Origin: an uncultured Eubacteriales bacterium
GTDB lineage: Bacteria > Bacillota > Clostridia > Christensenellales > CAG-917
DNA: 44,969 nt
Direction: 5' to 3'
Assembly: GCA_900544575.1 (NCBI GenBank)
Contig: UQVO01000012.1
Span: 1 to 44,969 of the forward strand
This document shows positions 24,622 through 32,222 of this stretch, piece after piece (positions within the stretch are counted from its first letter, which is position 1; the number at the start of each line of letters is the position of its first letter). The position numbers were made by a program, and so were the translations under genes. The notes under the pieces are model-generated. The model was not told where the DNA came from and did no database searches. It saw nothing but the letters and a program-made list of their open reading frames with translations.

Positions 24622-26001
24622 ATGAAAATAGGTTTTACCGAAACTGTATTGCGCGATGCCAATCAGTCTTTGATTGCGACACGTCTGCCTTACGCTAAGT
24701 TCGCGGACATTCTCCCCGAAATGGACAAGGCGGGCTATTACAGCGTGGAGTGCTGGGGCGGAGCGGTGTTCGACTGCTGCCTGCGCTATCTCGACGAAGA
24801 CCCGTGGGAGAGACTGCGCGCCATCCGCAAGGCTATGCCAAACAGCAAGCTGCAAATGCTGCTGCGCGGACAGAATCTGCTGGGCTACAAGCATTATCCC
24901 GACGAGATAGTGCGTATGTTCGTTGCGAAGTCCGTGGAAAACGGCATCGACATCATCCGCATCTTCGACGCTCTGAACGACCTTAAAAACATCGAGGTTG
25001 CGACGGACGAGGCGTTGAAACGCGGCGCGCAGGTGTCCGGCACGATAAGCTACACGCAGTCCCCCGTCCACACCATAGAGGCGTTCGCGAAGCTTGCCAA
25101 GCAGATGGAAGATATGGGAGTGAACACCGTATGCGTCAAGGATATGGCGGGCGTCATGAGCCCCGCGGAGGCGTATGAGCTCATAGGCGAGATAAAGCAG
25201 AGCGTCAAGATACCCGTCGTGCTCCACACCCATTGCACCACGGGGATGGCGTTCATGACCTATCTCAAAGCCGTCGAGGCGGGAGTCGACGTCATTGATA
25301 CCGCGACGTCCTGTTTCAGCGGCGGCAGCTCGCAGCCTGCCACGGAAACCCTGCATTACGCGCTCACCCAGCTCGGCTACGACACCGGTCTGGACGCGGC
25401 GGTGCTCAAAAAGGTGAACGACTTCTTCAAACCCGTGCGCGACGAATACATCAAGTCCGGTCAGCTCGACCCCAAGATGATGGCGACGGACACCGACGCG
25501 CTCAATTACAAAGTCCCGGGCGGAATGCTTTCCAACCTCGTCGCGCAGCTCAAAGCGCAGAACGCTATGGACCGTTTCGAGGAAGTGTTGGTCGAGACGC
25601 CCAAAGTGCGCGCGGACCTCGGCTATCCGCCCCTCGTTACTCCCATGAGCCAGATGGTGGGCGTGCAGGCGACTTCCAACGTGCTTGCGGGAGAGCGTTA
25701 CAAGAACATCTCCAAGGAAGTCAAGGCGTATTGCAGAGGAGAATACGGCAAGGCGCCCGGAAAGATATCCGACGAAGTGATGAAGAAGGCGCTCGGCGAC
25801 GAAAAGCCGATAAAGGGCAGATACGCCGATACGCTCGAACCCGTCTTCGACAAGACCAAGGCGGAGCTCGCGGGCATTGCGAAGAGCGACGAAGACGTGC
25901 TCGATTACGTCCTCTTCCCGCAGGTGGCGGAGAAATACTTCGCCGCGCGCAAGGCGAAAGAGGAAAAAGTGGTGCGTTACACCATCGCTCCGATGGAGTA
26001 A
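24622..26001 (+). CDS. oadA: oxaloacetate decarboxylase-type carboxyltransferase alpha subunit (without biotin domain)
   Basis: Transfers the carboxyl group from the substrate, probably oxaloacetate, to biotin. The 459-residue chain has the TIM-barrel motifs ETVLRDANQS (7-16), RGQNLLGY (82-89), RIFDALND (113-120), VKDMAGV with the carbamylated-lysine candidate K173, and the metal ligands HTHCTTGM with H202 and H204. It stops before the biotinyl domain that is fused in Klebsiella OadA; the carrier is a separate gene here. AAAGGAG lies before ATG 24622, excluding a longer upstream reading. It heads the cluster oadA-oadG-carrier-oadB-birA. The 5S transcarboxylase subunit and pyruvate carboxylase B subunit are close relatives, so the exact substrate is not certain. 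Confidence 0.92.
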   Translation: MKIGFTETVLRDANQSLIATRLPYAKFADILPEMDKAGYYSVECWGGAVFDCCLRYLDEDPWERLRAIRKAMPNSKLQMLLRGQNLLGYKHYPDEIVRMFVAKSVENGIDIIRIFDALNDLKNIEVATDEALKRGAQVSGTISYTQSPVHTIEAFAKLAKQMEDMGVNTVCVKDMAGVMSPAEAYELIGEIKQSVKIPVVLHTHCTTGMAFMTYLKAVEAGVDVIDTATSCFSGGSSQPATETLHYALTQLGYDTGLDAAVLKKVNDFFKPVRDEYIKSGQLDPKMMATDTDALNYKVPGGMLSNLVAQLKAQNAMDRFEEVLVETPKVRADLGYPPLVTPMSQMVGVQATSNVLAGERYKNISKEVKAYCRGEYGKAPGKISDEVMKKALGDEKPIKGRYADTLEPVFDKTKAELAGIAKSDEDVLDYVLFPQVAEKYFAARKAKEEKVVRYTIAPME

Positions 26002-26010
26002 GGAGGAGAT

Positions 26011-26394
26011 ATGGACATTACCGTTCTCGACGCCCTTATAATATCGCTCATAGGGTTCGCCATAGTTTTCGTGGTGCTGTTTATCCTTATGGGGATAGTT
26101 ATGCTGATGGGGCTTGCTTCCGACAAGGGGCACGTCATCACGGACAAGCTGCCCAAGTTCAAAAATCCTTTCCGCAAGAAGAAGGGCGAAGAAGTTTCTT
26201 CCGAAGAGGAAGAGTCTGTCGCCGTCGCGGCGCCCCTTGCCGTCGGCACCTGCGGAGAGCTGACGCTCGTGCGCACGGAAGAGCGCGACGCGGCAATGAT
26301 AATGGCAATCGTGGCGGACTCTCTCGGTACGCCGCTCAACGAACTCAGATTCAAGCGCATCGAAAGGCTGGATGACGCGGAGGTGGAAAAATGA
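26011..26394 (+). CDS. oadG: decarboxylase gamma-type subunit (OadG)
   Basis: A 127-residue protein with one membrane segment at about residues 6-34, then a basic stretch (KLPKFKNPFRKKK), an acidic run and a small C-terminal region. OadG subunits anchor the decarboxylase assembly to the membrane and bind the beta subunit and a metal ion. The sequence is variable in this family and assignment rests on size, topology and position between oadA and the biotin carrier. AAGGAGGAG precedes the ATG; the stop overlaps the next start by four bases. Confidence 0.78.
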   Translation: MDITVLDALIISLIGFAIVFVVLFILMGIVMLMGLASDKGHVITDKLPKFKNPFRKKKGEEVSSEEEESVAVAAPLAVGTCGELTLVRTEERDAAMIMAIVADSLGTPLNELRFKRIERLDDAEVEK

Positions 26395-26795
26395 TTTACA
26401 AAGTCACATTGAACGGAAAAGTTTACGAAGTGGAAGTGGAGAAGGGCGAAGCCGTCATACAGGCGGAATACGAAGCCGCGCTCCCCGCGGCTGCTCCCGC
26501 CGCTCCCGTTGCGGCTCCCGCACCCGTGCAGGCACAGGCTCCCGCCGCTCCCGCGGCAAGCGCGCCCGCGGCTTCCGCCGGCGCCGGCACCGTGCTTTCT
26601 CCGCTGCCCGGCAACATAAACGAGATACGTTTCTCCGCAGGACAGACCGTGAAGGCGGGCGACGTCGTCATCATCCTCGAAGCCATGAAGATGGAAAACG
26701 AGATTGTCGCGCCCAAGGCGGGCACGCTCTCCAAAATACACGTTCAGAAAGGCGCCGTCGTCAATACGGGCGACCCCCTCTTCGACGTAGATTAA
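26391..26795 (+). CDS. biotin carboxyl carrier subunit
   Basis: A 134-residue carrier with a short N-terminal domain (MIYKVTLNGKVYEVEVEKG), an Ala/Pro-rich flexible linker from about residue 28 to 62, and a C-terminal biotinyl domain containing EAMKM with the biotin-accepting lysine K100. It shuttles the carboxyl group from the alpha to the beta subunit. Methylmalonyl-CoA and glutaconyl-CoA decarboxylases also use separate carriers of this form. The birA gene two positions downstream can supply the ligase. Confidence 0.92.
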   Translation: MIYKVTLNGKVYEVEVEKGEAVIQAEYEAALPAAAPAAPVAAPAPVQAQAPAAPAASAPAASAGAGTVLSPLPGNINEIRFSAGQTVKAGDVVIILEAMKMENEIVAPKAGTLSKIHVQKGAVVNTGDPLFDVD

Positions 26796-26807
26796 AGGAG
26801 GAAGCGC

Positions 26808-28031
26808 ATGAACTTCGTATCGCAGATTATCGGTGCGACGGGAAGTAACGTGGATTACGGCGATACTTTCGCCGGGCTTTGGGAATCCACGGGCTTTTTC
26901 AATATGCAGTGGGGCAATGTGGTGATGATTATCATTGCCTGCTTCTTCCTATTCCTCGCCATCAAATTCAAATTCGAGCCGCTGCTCCTCGTCGGGATTG
27001 CGTTCGGTATGCTGCTCAGCAACATCCCCGGTCCCGTTTCGGACTGGATTTATCATCCCGACCTCTGGGTGTCAAGCACGACGGTCGATTACGGCGAAGT
27101 GCTCCAGACGGGCGGGCTCATCGACATCCTCTACATCGGCGTCAAGACCAGCGTATACCCCTGCCTCATCTTCCTCGGTGTGGGCGCAATGACCGACTTC
27201 GAACCGCTGCTTTCCAACCCCAAGTCCCTAATCCTCGGCGCGGCGGCGCAGTTCGGCATTTACGTCGCATTCTTCCTTGCGGTCTGCTTCGGCTTCTCAG
27301 GCGAAGAGGCGGCTTCGATAGGTATCGTCGGCGGCGCGGACGGCCCCACCGCAATCTGGCTCACAAAGGCGCTTGCCCCGCATCTGCTCGCGGCGATTGC
27401 CATTGCGGCGTATTCCTATATGGCGCTCATCCCCGTCATACAGCCCCCCATTATGCGGCTTATGACCACGAAGAAGGAACGCGCCATCGTGATGAAACCC
27501 ACGCGTACGGTCAAGAAATCCGAAAAGATACTTTTCCCCATCGTCATCATCGTCGCGACCTGCCTGTTCCTGCCCTCCGTCGCGCCTTTGCTCGGCTGCC
27601 TGATGCTCGGCAACCTGCTGCGTGAGTGCGGCGTGACGGCGCGCCTCAGCGACACCGCGCAGAATGCGCTGATGAACATCGTCACCATCTGCCTCAGCGT
27701 GTCCGTCGGCGCGACCGCGCATTTCAGCACATTCCTCACCACGCAGACGTTGCTCATCGTCGTGCTCGGACTTGTCGCGTTTGCGTTCGCAACCGTCGGC
27801 GGTCTCGGCATCGGCAAGATTATGTGCTGGCTCTCCAAGGGCAAAATCAATCCTCTCATTGGCTCGGCGGGCGTCTCCGCAGTGCCTATGGCGGCGAGAG
27901 TTTCCAACCTCGAAGGGCTCAGGGCGAAACCGGGGAACTATCTGCTTATGCACGCTATGGGCCCGAACGTCGCGGGCGTCATCGGCTCCGCGGTCGCCGC
28001 AGGCTTCTTTATGGCGGTGTTCGGCGGTTGA
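26808..28031 (+). CDS. oadB: sodium ion-translocating decarboxylase beta subunit
   Basis: A 407-residue, very hydrophobic protein with about nine membrane segments, releasing CO2 from carboxybiotin and pumping Na+ outward. The family hallmark GGADGPTAIW (about residues 176-185) is intact, as is the GSAGVSAVPMAAR block near residue 350 and NYLLMHAMGPNVAGVIGSA at the end. AAAGGAGGAAGC lies before the ATG. The stop TGATG shares a base with the birA start, and a terminator-shaped hairpin follows about 30 bases later inside birA. Confidence 0.95.
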   Translation: MNFVSQIIGATGSNVDYGDTFAGLWESTGFFNMQWGNVVMIIIACFFLFLAIKFKFEPLLLVGIAFGMLLSNIPGPVSDWIYHPDLWVSSTTVDYGEVLQTGGLIDILYIGVKTSVYPCLIFLGVGAMTDFEPLLSNPKSLILGAAAQFGIYVAFFLAVCFGFSGEEAASIGIVGGADGPTAIWLTKALAPHLLAAIAIAAYSYMALIPVIQPPIMRLMTTKKERAIVMKPTRTVKKSEKILFPIVIIVATCLFLPSVAPLLGCLMLGNLLRECGVTARLSDTAQNALMNIVTICLSVSVGATAHFSTFLTTQTLLIVVLGLVAFAFATVGGLGIGKIMCWLSKGKINPLIGSAGVSAVPMAARVSNLEGLRAKPGNYLLMHAMGPNVAGVIGSAVAAGFFMAVFGG

Positions 28032-28834
28032 TGTATACCGATATGACAAAAACACTTTACACAAAGCAAGGCAGGGTTCTGCCTTGCTTTTGCTATGACA
28101 GTCTTCCTTCCACCAACGACGAGGCGAAGCGCATTGCAAAAGAGGGGAGCGAAGACCGCTTCGCCGTGGCCGCGTCGGAACAGACGGCGGGCAGAGGAAG
28201 ATACGGCAGAGAGTTTCTGTCCCTGCGCGGCAGAGGGCTTTATCTTTCGTATGCGATGAAAGCGGAAGGGCGAGATATCGTCGCGTTCGGCGCGCTGTCC
28301 GCCCTTGCGGTCGCCGCTTTGCTCGAAGAATATTTCGGCATACGGGCGGAACTCAAATGGCCCAACGACGTGCTCGCGAACGGCAGAAAAATCTGCGGCA
28401 TACTCCCCGAAAGCGTGGTCGGCAGGGACGGAGAAAGATACGCCGTCGTGGGAATTGGCGTCAACGTGTTTTATTCGGAAGAGGAACTCGGCACGCTTGC
28501 GGACATCGCCACATCGGCGGTTTTATGTTGCAAAAACGACGAGTTAAAGCGCGGATTTCTGCAAAATAAGGAAGCGACGCTCCGTTCGGCGGCGGTGCGG
28601 CTCGCGGAGCTTTGCTCCCGCCTTGCCGATTGTATGGACGCGGGGGAGGACTTCATCTCCGAATACTCGGGCAGGCTCGTCACGCTCGGCAAACGGGTGC
28701 GTTTCAAGGGCGCGGACGGCAGAGAGAAAGAGGGCGTTGCGTCGGGAGTCGCGCCCGACTGTTCGCTCATCGTCGCGACAGACGGCGGAGAAGAAAAAAT
28801 AGGCTGGGGCGAAGTCGCGGTTGTGTCGGAATGA
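28031..28834 (+). CDS. birA: biotin-protein ligase (class I, no DNA-binding domain)
   Basis: Attaches biotin to carrier lysines through biotinyl-AMP. With the ATG at 28031 it has 267 residues. Visible blocks are SLPSTNDEAKR at about 20-30, the biotinyl-AMP loop GRGRYGREF, KWPNDVL and GIGVNV, followed by the small C-terminal domain. There is no N-terminal helix-turn-helix, so it is an enzyme only. The start is TGATG with the oadB stop and has only weak Shine-Dalgarno pairing, so coupling is expected; ATG 28043 is an alternative. Codons 11-21 overlap a perfect terminator-like hairpin, which is unusual. It is probably needed for the carrier encoded in the same cluster. Confidence 0.9.
   Translation: MYTDMTKTLYTKQGRVLPCFCYDSLPSTNDEAKRIAKEGSEDRFAVAASEQTAGRGRYGREFLSLRGRGLYLSYAMKAEGRDIVAFGALSALAVAALLEEYFGIRAELKWPNDVLANGRKICGILPESVVGRDGERYAVVGIGVNVFYSEEELGTLADIATSAVLCCKNDELKRGFLQNKEATLRSAAVRLAELCSRLADCMDAGEDFISEYSGRLVTLGKRVRFKGADGREKEGVASGVAPDCSLIVATDGGEEKIGWGEVAVVSE
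28063..28091 (+). terminator. terminator-shaped hairpin inside the birA 5' coding region
   Basis: A perfect 12-bp stem, AAAGCAAGGCAG (28063-28074) with CTGCCTTGCTTT (28079-28090), a four-base loop and a TTTT run. By form it is the terminator of the oad operon, yet it lies within the frame that encodes the birA N-terminus. Confidence 0.8.
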
Positions 28835-29001
28835 CCGTCCGCGGAGGACGGGTCTGCGGATTTCCGCCTGTACTGCGGAACACGGAGTGCGGGGCGACGT
28901 ATCATCCGACGTCTTGCGGCACGGACGCGTGCGCACGGACCCGCATACGGGAGTTCCTTTTTTGCGGTTTTGATTAAAGTTAATTTCGCGCAAAGTGACT
29001 A

Positions 29002-29030
29002 TTGTATTTTTAGGCGCAGGGCTGTATAAT
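29002..29030 (+). promoter_or_regulatory. promoter of the lipoprotein genes
   Basis: TTGTAT (29002-29007), a 17-base spacer and TATAAT (29025-29030), 61 bp before the SGNH lipoprotein ATG. The rest of the 257-bp gap after birA holds a small hairpin (CCGTCC / GGACGG, 28835-28851) and no gene. Confidence 0.7.
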
Positions 29031-29091
29031 ATTTTCATAAACCGCGCCGCGGCTTTTTCGGCGGACAGGGAGCGGTGGATAAGGAGGAAAG

Positions 29092-30243
29092 ATGAAGAGA
29101 AAAATTCTGGCTTCGGCGCTTTGCGCCGTTTTGCTCGTATGCTGCGCGGCGGCACTTGTCGCCTGCAACAACGGAACGGATAATCCGTCGCAGTTTTACG
29201 AGGCTCCGCAGGACGCGTATCCGCAGGATAAGACTATGATTGTCTACCTCGGCGACTCCATTGCGGAAGGTATTCTCGGCGCTTCGCCGCTCAGCCTCAG
29301 ACACGAATACGCCTATGCCAACGTGCTCGGCCGCAGGAACGATTATCTTTACTACAATCATTCCGTTTCCGGACATCTGACGGGCAGTCTGCTCGGCGTG
29401 CTGAACAACGAGCTCGGTTACGACGGGGCGCGCGCTCTCATCGCGCACGTTCAGCAGGCGGACATCATCCACATTTCCATACTCGGCAACGACGTGTTGC
29501 AGGACAGGAAGGACGGGGCGTTCGCGAAGGAAGAGGACAACGTCACGATGCACAAAATCATTATGGAAGCGGCGGAAAACGATTACACCAGCATCGACCG
29601 CGTGCTGAACGGCTACACCAACATTGAAGGCGTGACGACCGCGGGGTCCGTCGAGAACATCAAAAACATTGTGGACAGGCTGAAAGAGCTCAATCCCGAC
29701 GCGACGATAATTTTCCAGGCGGTCTACAACCCCATAATGGACGTCGACACTCCTCTCATCAAGCAGGAAACGCGCGACGCGCTGGCGGCGGCGGAATACG
29801 ACGTGACGCTGGATTGGCTGCACGAACTCGGCGAACGCCTTATCACCCGTCTCAACAGTGCGTTGGACACGGTGCTCGCTATGGAGGGATACGAGGACGC
29901 GTTCATCGTTGCGGACGCGCGCGAAGCGTTCAACGCGATATACGCCTCCGACCCCGAGCGTGCCGCCGACCTGATTTATCCCGACGGAACTCATCCGTCC
30001 AACGAGGGGCACGCGGTGCTCGCTGACCTCACGCAGGGCATTCTGGAAACTCACGAACTTGCGGACGGCGCGGCGGCGCTTGCGGAATACAAGACAATGC
30101 GCAAAGACCTGCTCCGCAACCATTTCGACGGCGTTGTGACGGACATTGACGGCGCGTGCGCCGCGATAGACGCGGCGGAGAGCTGCGCTGCCGTCACGGA
30201 AGCGTTTTTCGACGCCACACGCGGGCTTACGCCCAAATATTGA
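29092..30243 (+). CDS. SGNH/GDSL-family lipoprotein hydrolase
   Basis: A 383-residue exported esterase-like protein. A signal peptide with the lipobox LVAC places the lipidated cysteine at C25. The SGNH blocks are visible: GDSIAEG with catalytic S56, the HSVSGHLTGS block with its glycine, ILGND near residue 132, and the catalytic pair in YPDGTHPS with D298 and H301. Such enzymes deacylate carbohydrates, lipids or cell-wall components; the substrate is not evident. GGAGG lies before the ATG. A second lipoprotein gene follows after 15 bp, so both are probably exposed at the outer face of the membrane. Confidence 0.88.
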   Translation: MKRKILASALCAVLLVCCAAALVACNNGTDNPSQFYEAPQDAYPQDKTMIVYLGDSIAEGILGASPLSLRHEYAYANVLGRRNDYLYYNHSVSGHLTGSLLGVLNNELGYDGARALIAHVQQADIIHISILGNDVLQDRKDGAFAKEEDNVTMHKIIMEAAENDYTSIDRVLNGYTNIEGVTTAGSVENIKNIVDRLKELNPDATIIFQAVYNPIMDVDTPLIKQETRDALAAAEYDVTLDWLHELGERLITRLNSALDTVLAMEGYEDAFIVADAREAFNAIYASDPERAADLIYPDGTHPSNEGHAVLADLTQGILETHELADGAAALAEYKTMRKDLLRNHFDGVVTDIDGACAAIDAAESCAAVTEAFFDATRGLTPKY

Positions 30244-30258
30244 TGAGGAGGGGAAGTT

Positions 30259-31014
30259 ATGATTAAGAAAAGAACGGTGGCTTCCGTACTGATAATTCTC
30301 GTGCTTGCGGCGTCCCTCTTCGCTCTCGTCGCGTGCGACAACGAAACACCCGTCATAGAAACGCGCTTTGCGGTGAATATGGACGAAACGTCGGTGTGGG
30401 GGCTGGGCGGCACCGTGCTCGGTATGGCGATTGACGCCGACCGCAGCGGCATAACCCTGCGCAGCGACGGAACAATGCAGCTCGACCTCATTCTCAATTC
30501 CAAAATAGACACTTTGCTGTCGGCATTCGGGGGTGTTGTGGAAGGCGCGCTTGCGGGGCTTGATATGGAGTCCTTCTCGCAGACTTATCTGCAACCCATT
30601 ATGCCCGGCTTCACCTTTGACGACATAGACGCGTCCCTCGCGCTTGCGAAAAATGCGCTGGGAGTGAGTTTCGTCAGCGACGACGCGGCGGAAACGGACG
30701 CGTTCATCGACGTGCTCGCGGAAGTGCTCACCACCGCTGAGCTGCCCGACGTCATCGACATCCCCGAAGGCTTCGGTCTGCGCGTGGAAAGCACATATTA
30801 CGTCAAAGACGTGGTCTATCCCGACGGTACGGTGTACAAGGGTGTGTATCTCACCCCCACCGACCCCGACACCCAGCCCTATGTCGTGTTCGACCTGAGC
30901 GAAAACGGGGATGGCGGATACAGACTCAACCTCAAAGTCGATTTCATTCAGCTCAATCTCGTTGCGGACGAAGTGCTGCCCGAAGCGGAAGAAAGCACGG
31001 AGCAAACCGCATAA
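30259..31014 (+). CDS. lipoprotein of unknown function
   Basis: A 251-residue protein with a signal peptide and lipobox LVAC, lipidated at C26. I do not recognise the mature domain. It is acidic, has no repeats or cysteines after the lipobox, and contains a regular alternation of short strands (for example STYYVKDVVYPDGTVYKGVYL) that suggests a beta-rich fold. AGGAGGGG precedes the ATG. It is co-transcribed with the SGNH lipoprotein and closed by a strong terminator, so it may assist that enzyme. Confidence 0.7.
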   Translation: MIKKRTVASVLIILVLAASLFALVACDNETPVIETRFAVNMDETSVWGLGGTVLGMAIDADRSGITLRSDGTMQLDLILNSKIDTLLSAFGGVVEGALAGLDMESFSQTYLQPIMPGFTFDDIDASLALAKNALGVSFVSDDAAETDAFIDVLAEVLTTAELPDVIDIPEGFGLRVESTYYVKDVVYPDGTVYKGVYLTPTDPDTQPYVVFDLSENGDGGYRLNLKVDFIQLNLVADEVLPEAEESTEQTA

Positions 31015-31036
31015 CCGATGCAAAGGCGCGCAACAC

Positions 31037-31070
31037 AAAACCCCTGCGGGAAATCCGCAGGGGTTTTTGT
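31037..31070 (+). terminator. intrinsic terminator of the lipoprotein operon
   Basis: A perfect 13-bp stem, AAAACCCCTGCGG / CCGCAGGGGTTTT, with a five-base loop and a TTTTTGTT tail. Confidence 0.92.
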
Positions 31071-31216
31071 TCTGTGCGTCCGCGGCCGCGGGCGCAAACG
31101 GCCGCCGCGGCGGCTCTGCAATCCGTTCCCGAAAGAGGACGCGCGGCGGAATACGTTGGCGGGCAAAACGACGGGCGGGCAGAGGAAAGACGAAAAGGGC
31201 AAAGCCCCTCCGCCGT

Positions 31217-31245
31217 TTGTAAAGTGCGGAGGTATGTGTTAAGAT
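31217..31245 (+). promoter_or_regulatory. possible promoter of ispE
   Basis: TTGTAA (31217-31222), a 17-base spacer and TAAGAT (31240-31245). The predicted start point falls at about 31252, which is the ispE GTG itself. Confidence 0.45.
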
Positions 31246-31251
31246 AAAGGC

Positions 31252-32040
31252 GTGAAAGAAAAAGTCGGCGCAAAGGTCAATCTCTCCCTTGCCGTGACGG
31301 GAAAGCGCGGCGGACTGCACACTCTTGATATGCGGGTGTGCAGCGTATCCCTTTACGACACGGCGGAGATTGTCGGGGGAGACGGCGCGCGCTTCGAGTG
31401 GGCGTCCGTGCCGCAGGGGTTTGTAAAGGAGATGTTCGAACCTCGGCTGAACGAGATATATTCCGCGCTGAAAGCAAAATTCGGCGGAGATTTCCGCTTC
31501 CGTTTCCGGAAAGGCATTCCGTCGGGCGCGGGTTTGGGAGGCTCTTCCGCGCTTGCCGCGGCGATGGCAAAACTGTGGACGCGCGGGACGGGGAAGAGTG
31601 CGGACGACGGGTTCCTGCTTTCGCTGGGGTCGGACGTGCCTTATATGTACAGAGGGGGCGAAGCGCGCGTGACGGGCTGCGGAGAGGGCGTGGAGCGCAG
31701 ACCCTTTGTCGCAAGGAAAGTGCTCGTCGCATTTCCCGAGGGGGGCGTGGACACGGCGAAGGCGTATGCGCTCTACGACGATATGGCGGCACAGGGGACG
31801 TTGCCCGAAAGGGAGGGGGAGTTTTTCAACGACCTTTACGCTCCCGCCGTGCGGCTCAATCCCGACGTGGCAAGGGTGAAGAATCTGCTTTCGGAATGCG
31901 GCGCGGAGCGCGTCGTTATGTCCGGGAGCGGCAGCGCGGTGTGCGCGTTTTTCGGCATAGAGGAAGAAAGTTTTGCCCGCGGGGTTTATTTGCGGGCGAG
32001 CGCGGAAGCGCGCTGTGTGCTTGCAGACACCATACCGTGA
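31252..32040 (+). CDS. ispE: 4-diphosphocytidyl-2-C-methyl-D-erythritol kinase
   Basis: GHMP-family kinase of the non-mevalonate isoprenoid pathway. The 262-residue protein is a little shorter than the usual 280-300. Motifs are KVNLSLAVTGKR at 8-19, the ATP-binding GIPSGAGLGGSSA at 88-100, GSDVPYM with the catalytic aspartate, and MSGSGSAVCAFF. The GYHEL segment of many IspE proteins reads GLHTL. The start must be GTG at 31252, because an in-frame TAA lies 12 bases upstream; the nearest good ribosome site (GGAGG at 31228) is too far away and belongs to a three-codon ATGTGTTAA frame. A leaderless transcript or reinitiation is possible. Confidence 0.87.
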   Translation: MKEKVGAKVNLSLAVTGKRGGLHTLDMRVCSVSLYDTAEIVGGDGARFEWASVPQGFVKEMFEPRLNEIYSALKAKFGGDFRFRFRKGIPSGAGLGGSSALAAAMAKLWTRGTGKSADDGFLLSLGSDVPYMYRGGEARVTGCGEGVERRPFVARKVLVAFPEGGVDTAKAYALYDDMAAQGTLPEREGEFFNDLYAPAVRLNPDVARVKNLLSECGAERVVMSGSGSAVCAFFGIEEESFARGVYLRASAEARCVLADTIP

Positions 32041-32150
32041 AAAAATCCGATTTAAGGCGGCATTTTGCGGCTTATATGCCGAAAAATGCGCAACTTGCGT
32101 TATTTTGACACGCAAAAAATCGCAGTTTTGGGAATTTTCGCAATTCCCCC

Positions 32151-32179
32151 TTGTGCGCGCGCGTCTGTTTTGGTATAAT
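32151..32179 (+). promoter_or_regulatory. promoter of the glycogen operon
   Basis: TTGTGC (32151-32156), a 17-base spacer and TATAAT (32174-32179). A small hairpin, GGGAATT / AATTCCC (32130-32148), lies just upstream and may end ispE transcription or bind a regulator. Confidence 0.65.
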
Positions 32180-32222
32180 AAGCGTAGCACAAGAAATACT
32201 TTTCGGAGAGTCGGATAAAGTC

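Noticed and set aside
29035..32190. 1051-residue minus-strand open frame
   Set aside because: It is antisense to the lipoprotein genes and ispE, which have ribosome sites and clear motifs; the long frame results from GC-rich codon bias.
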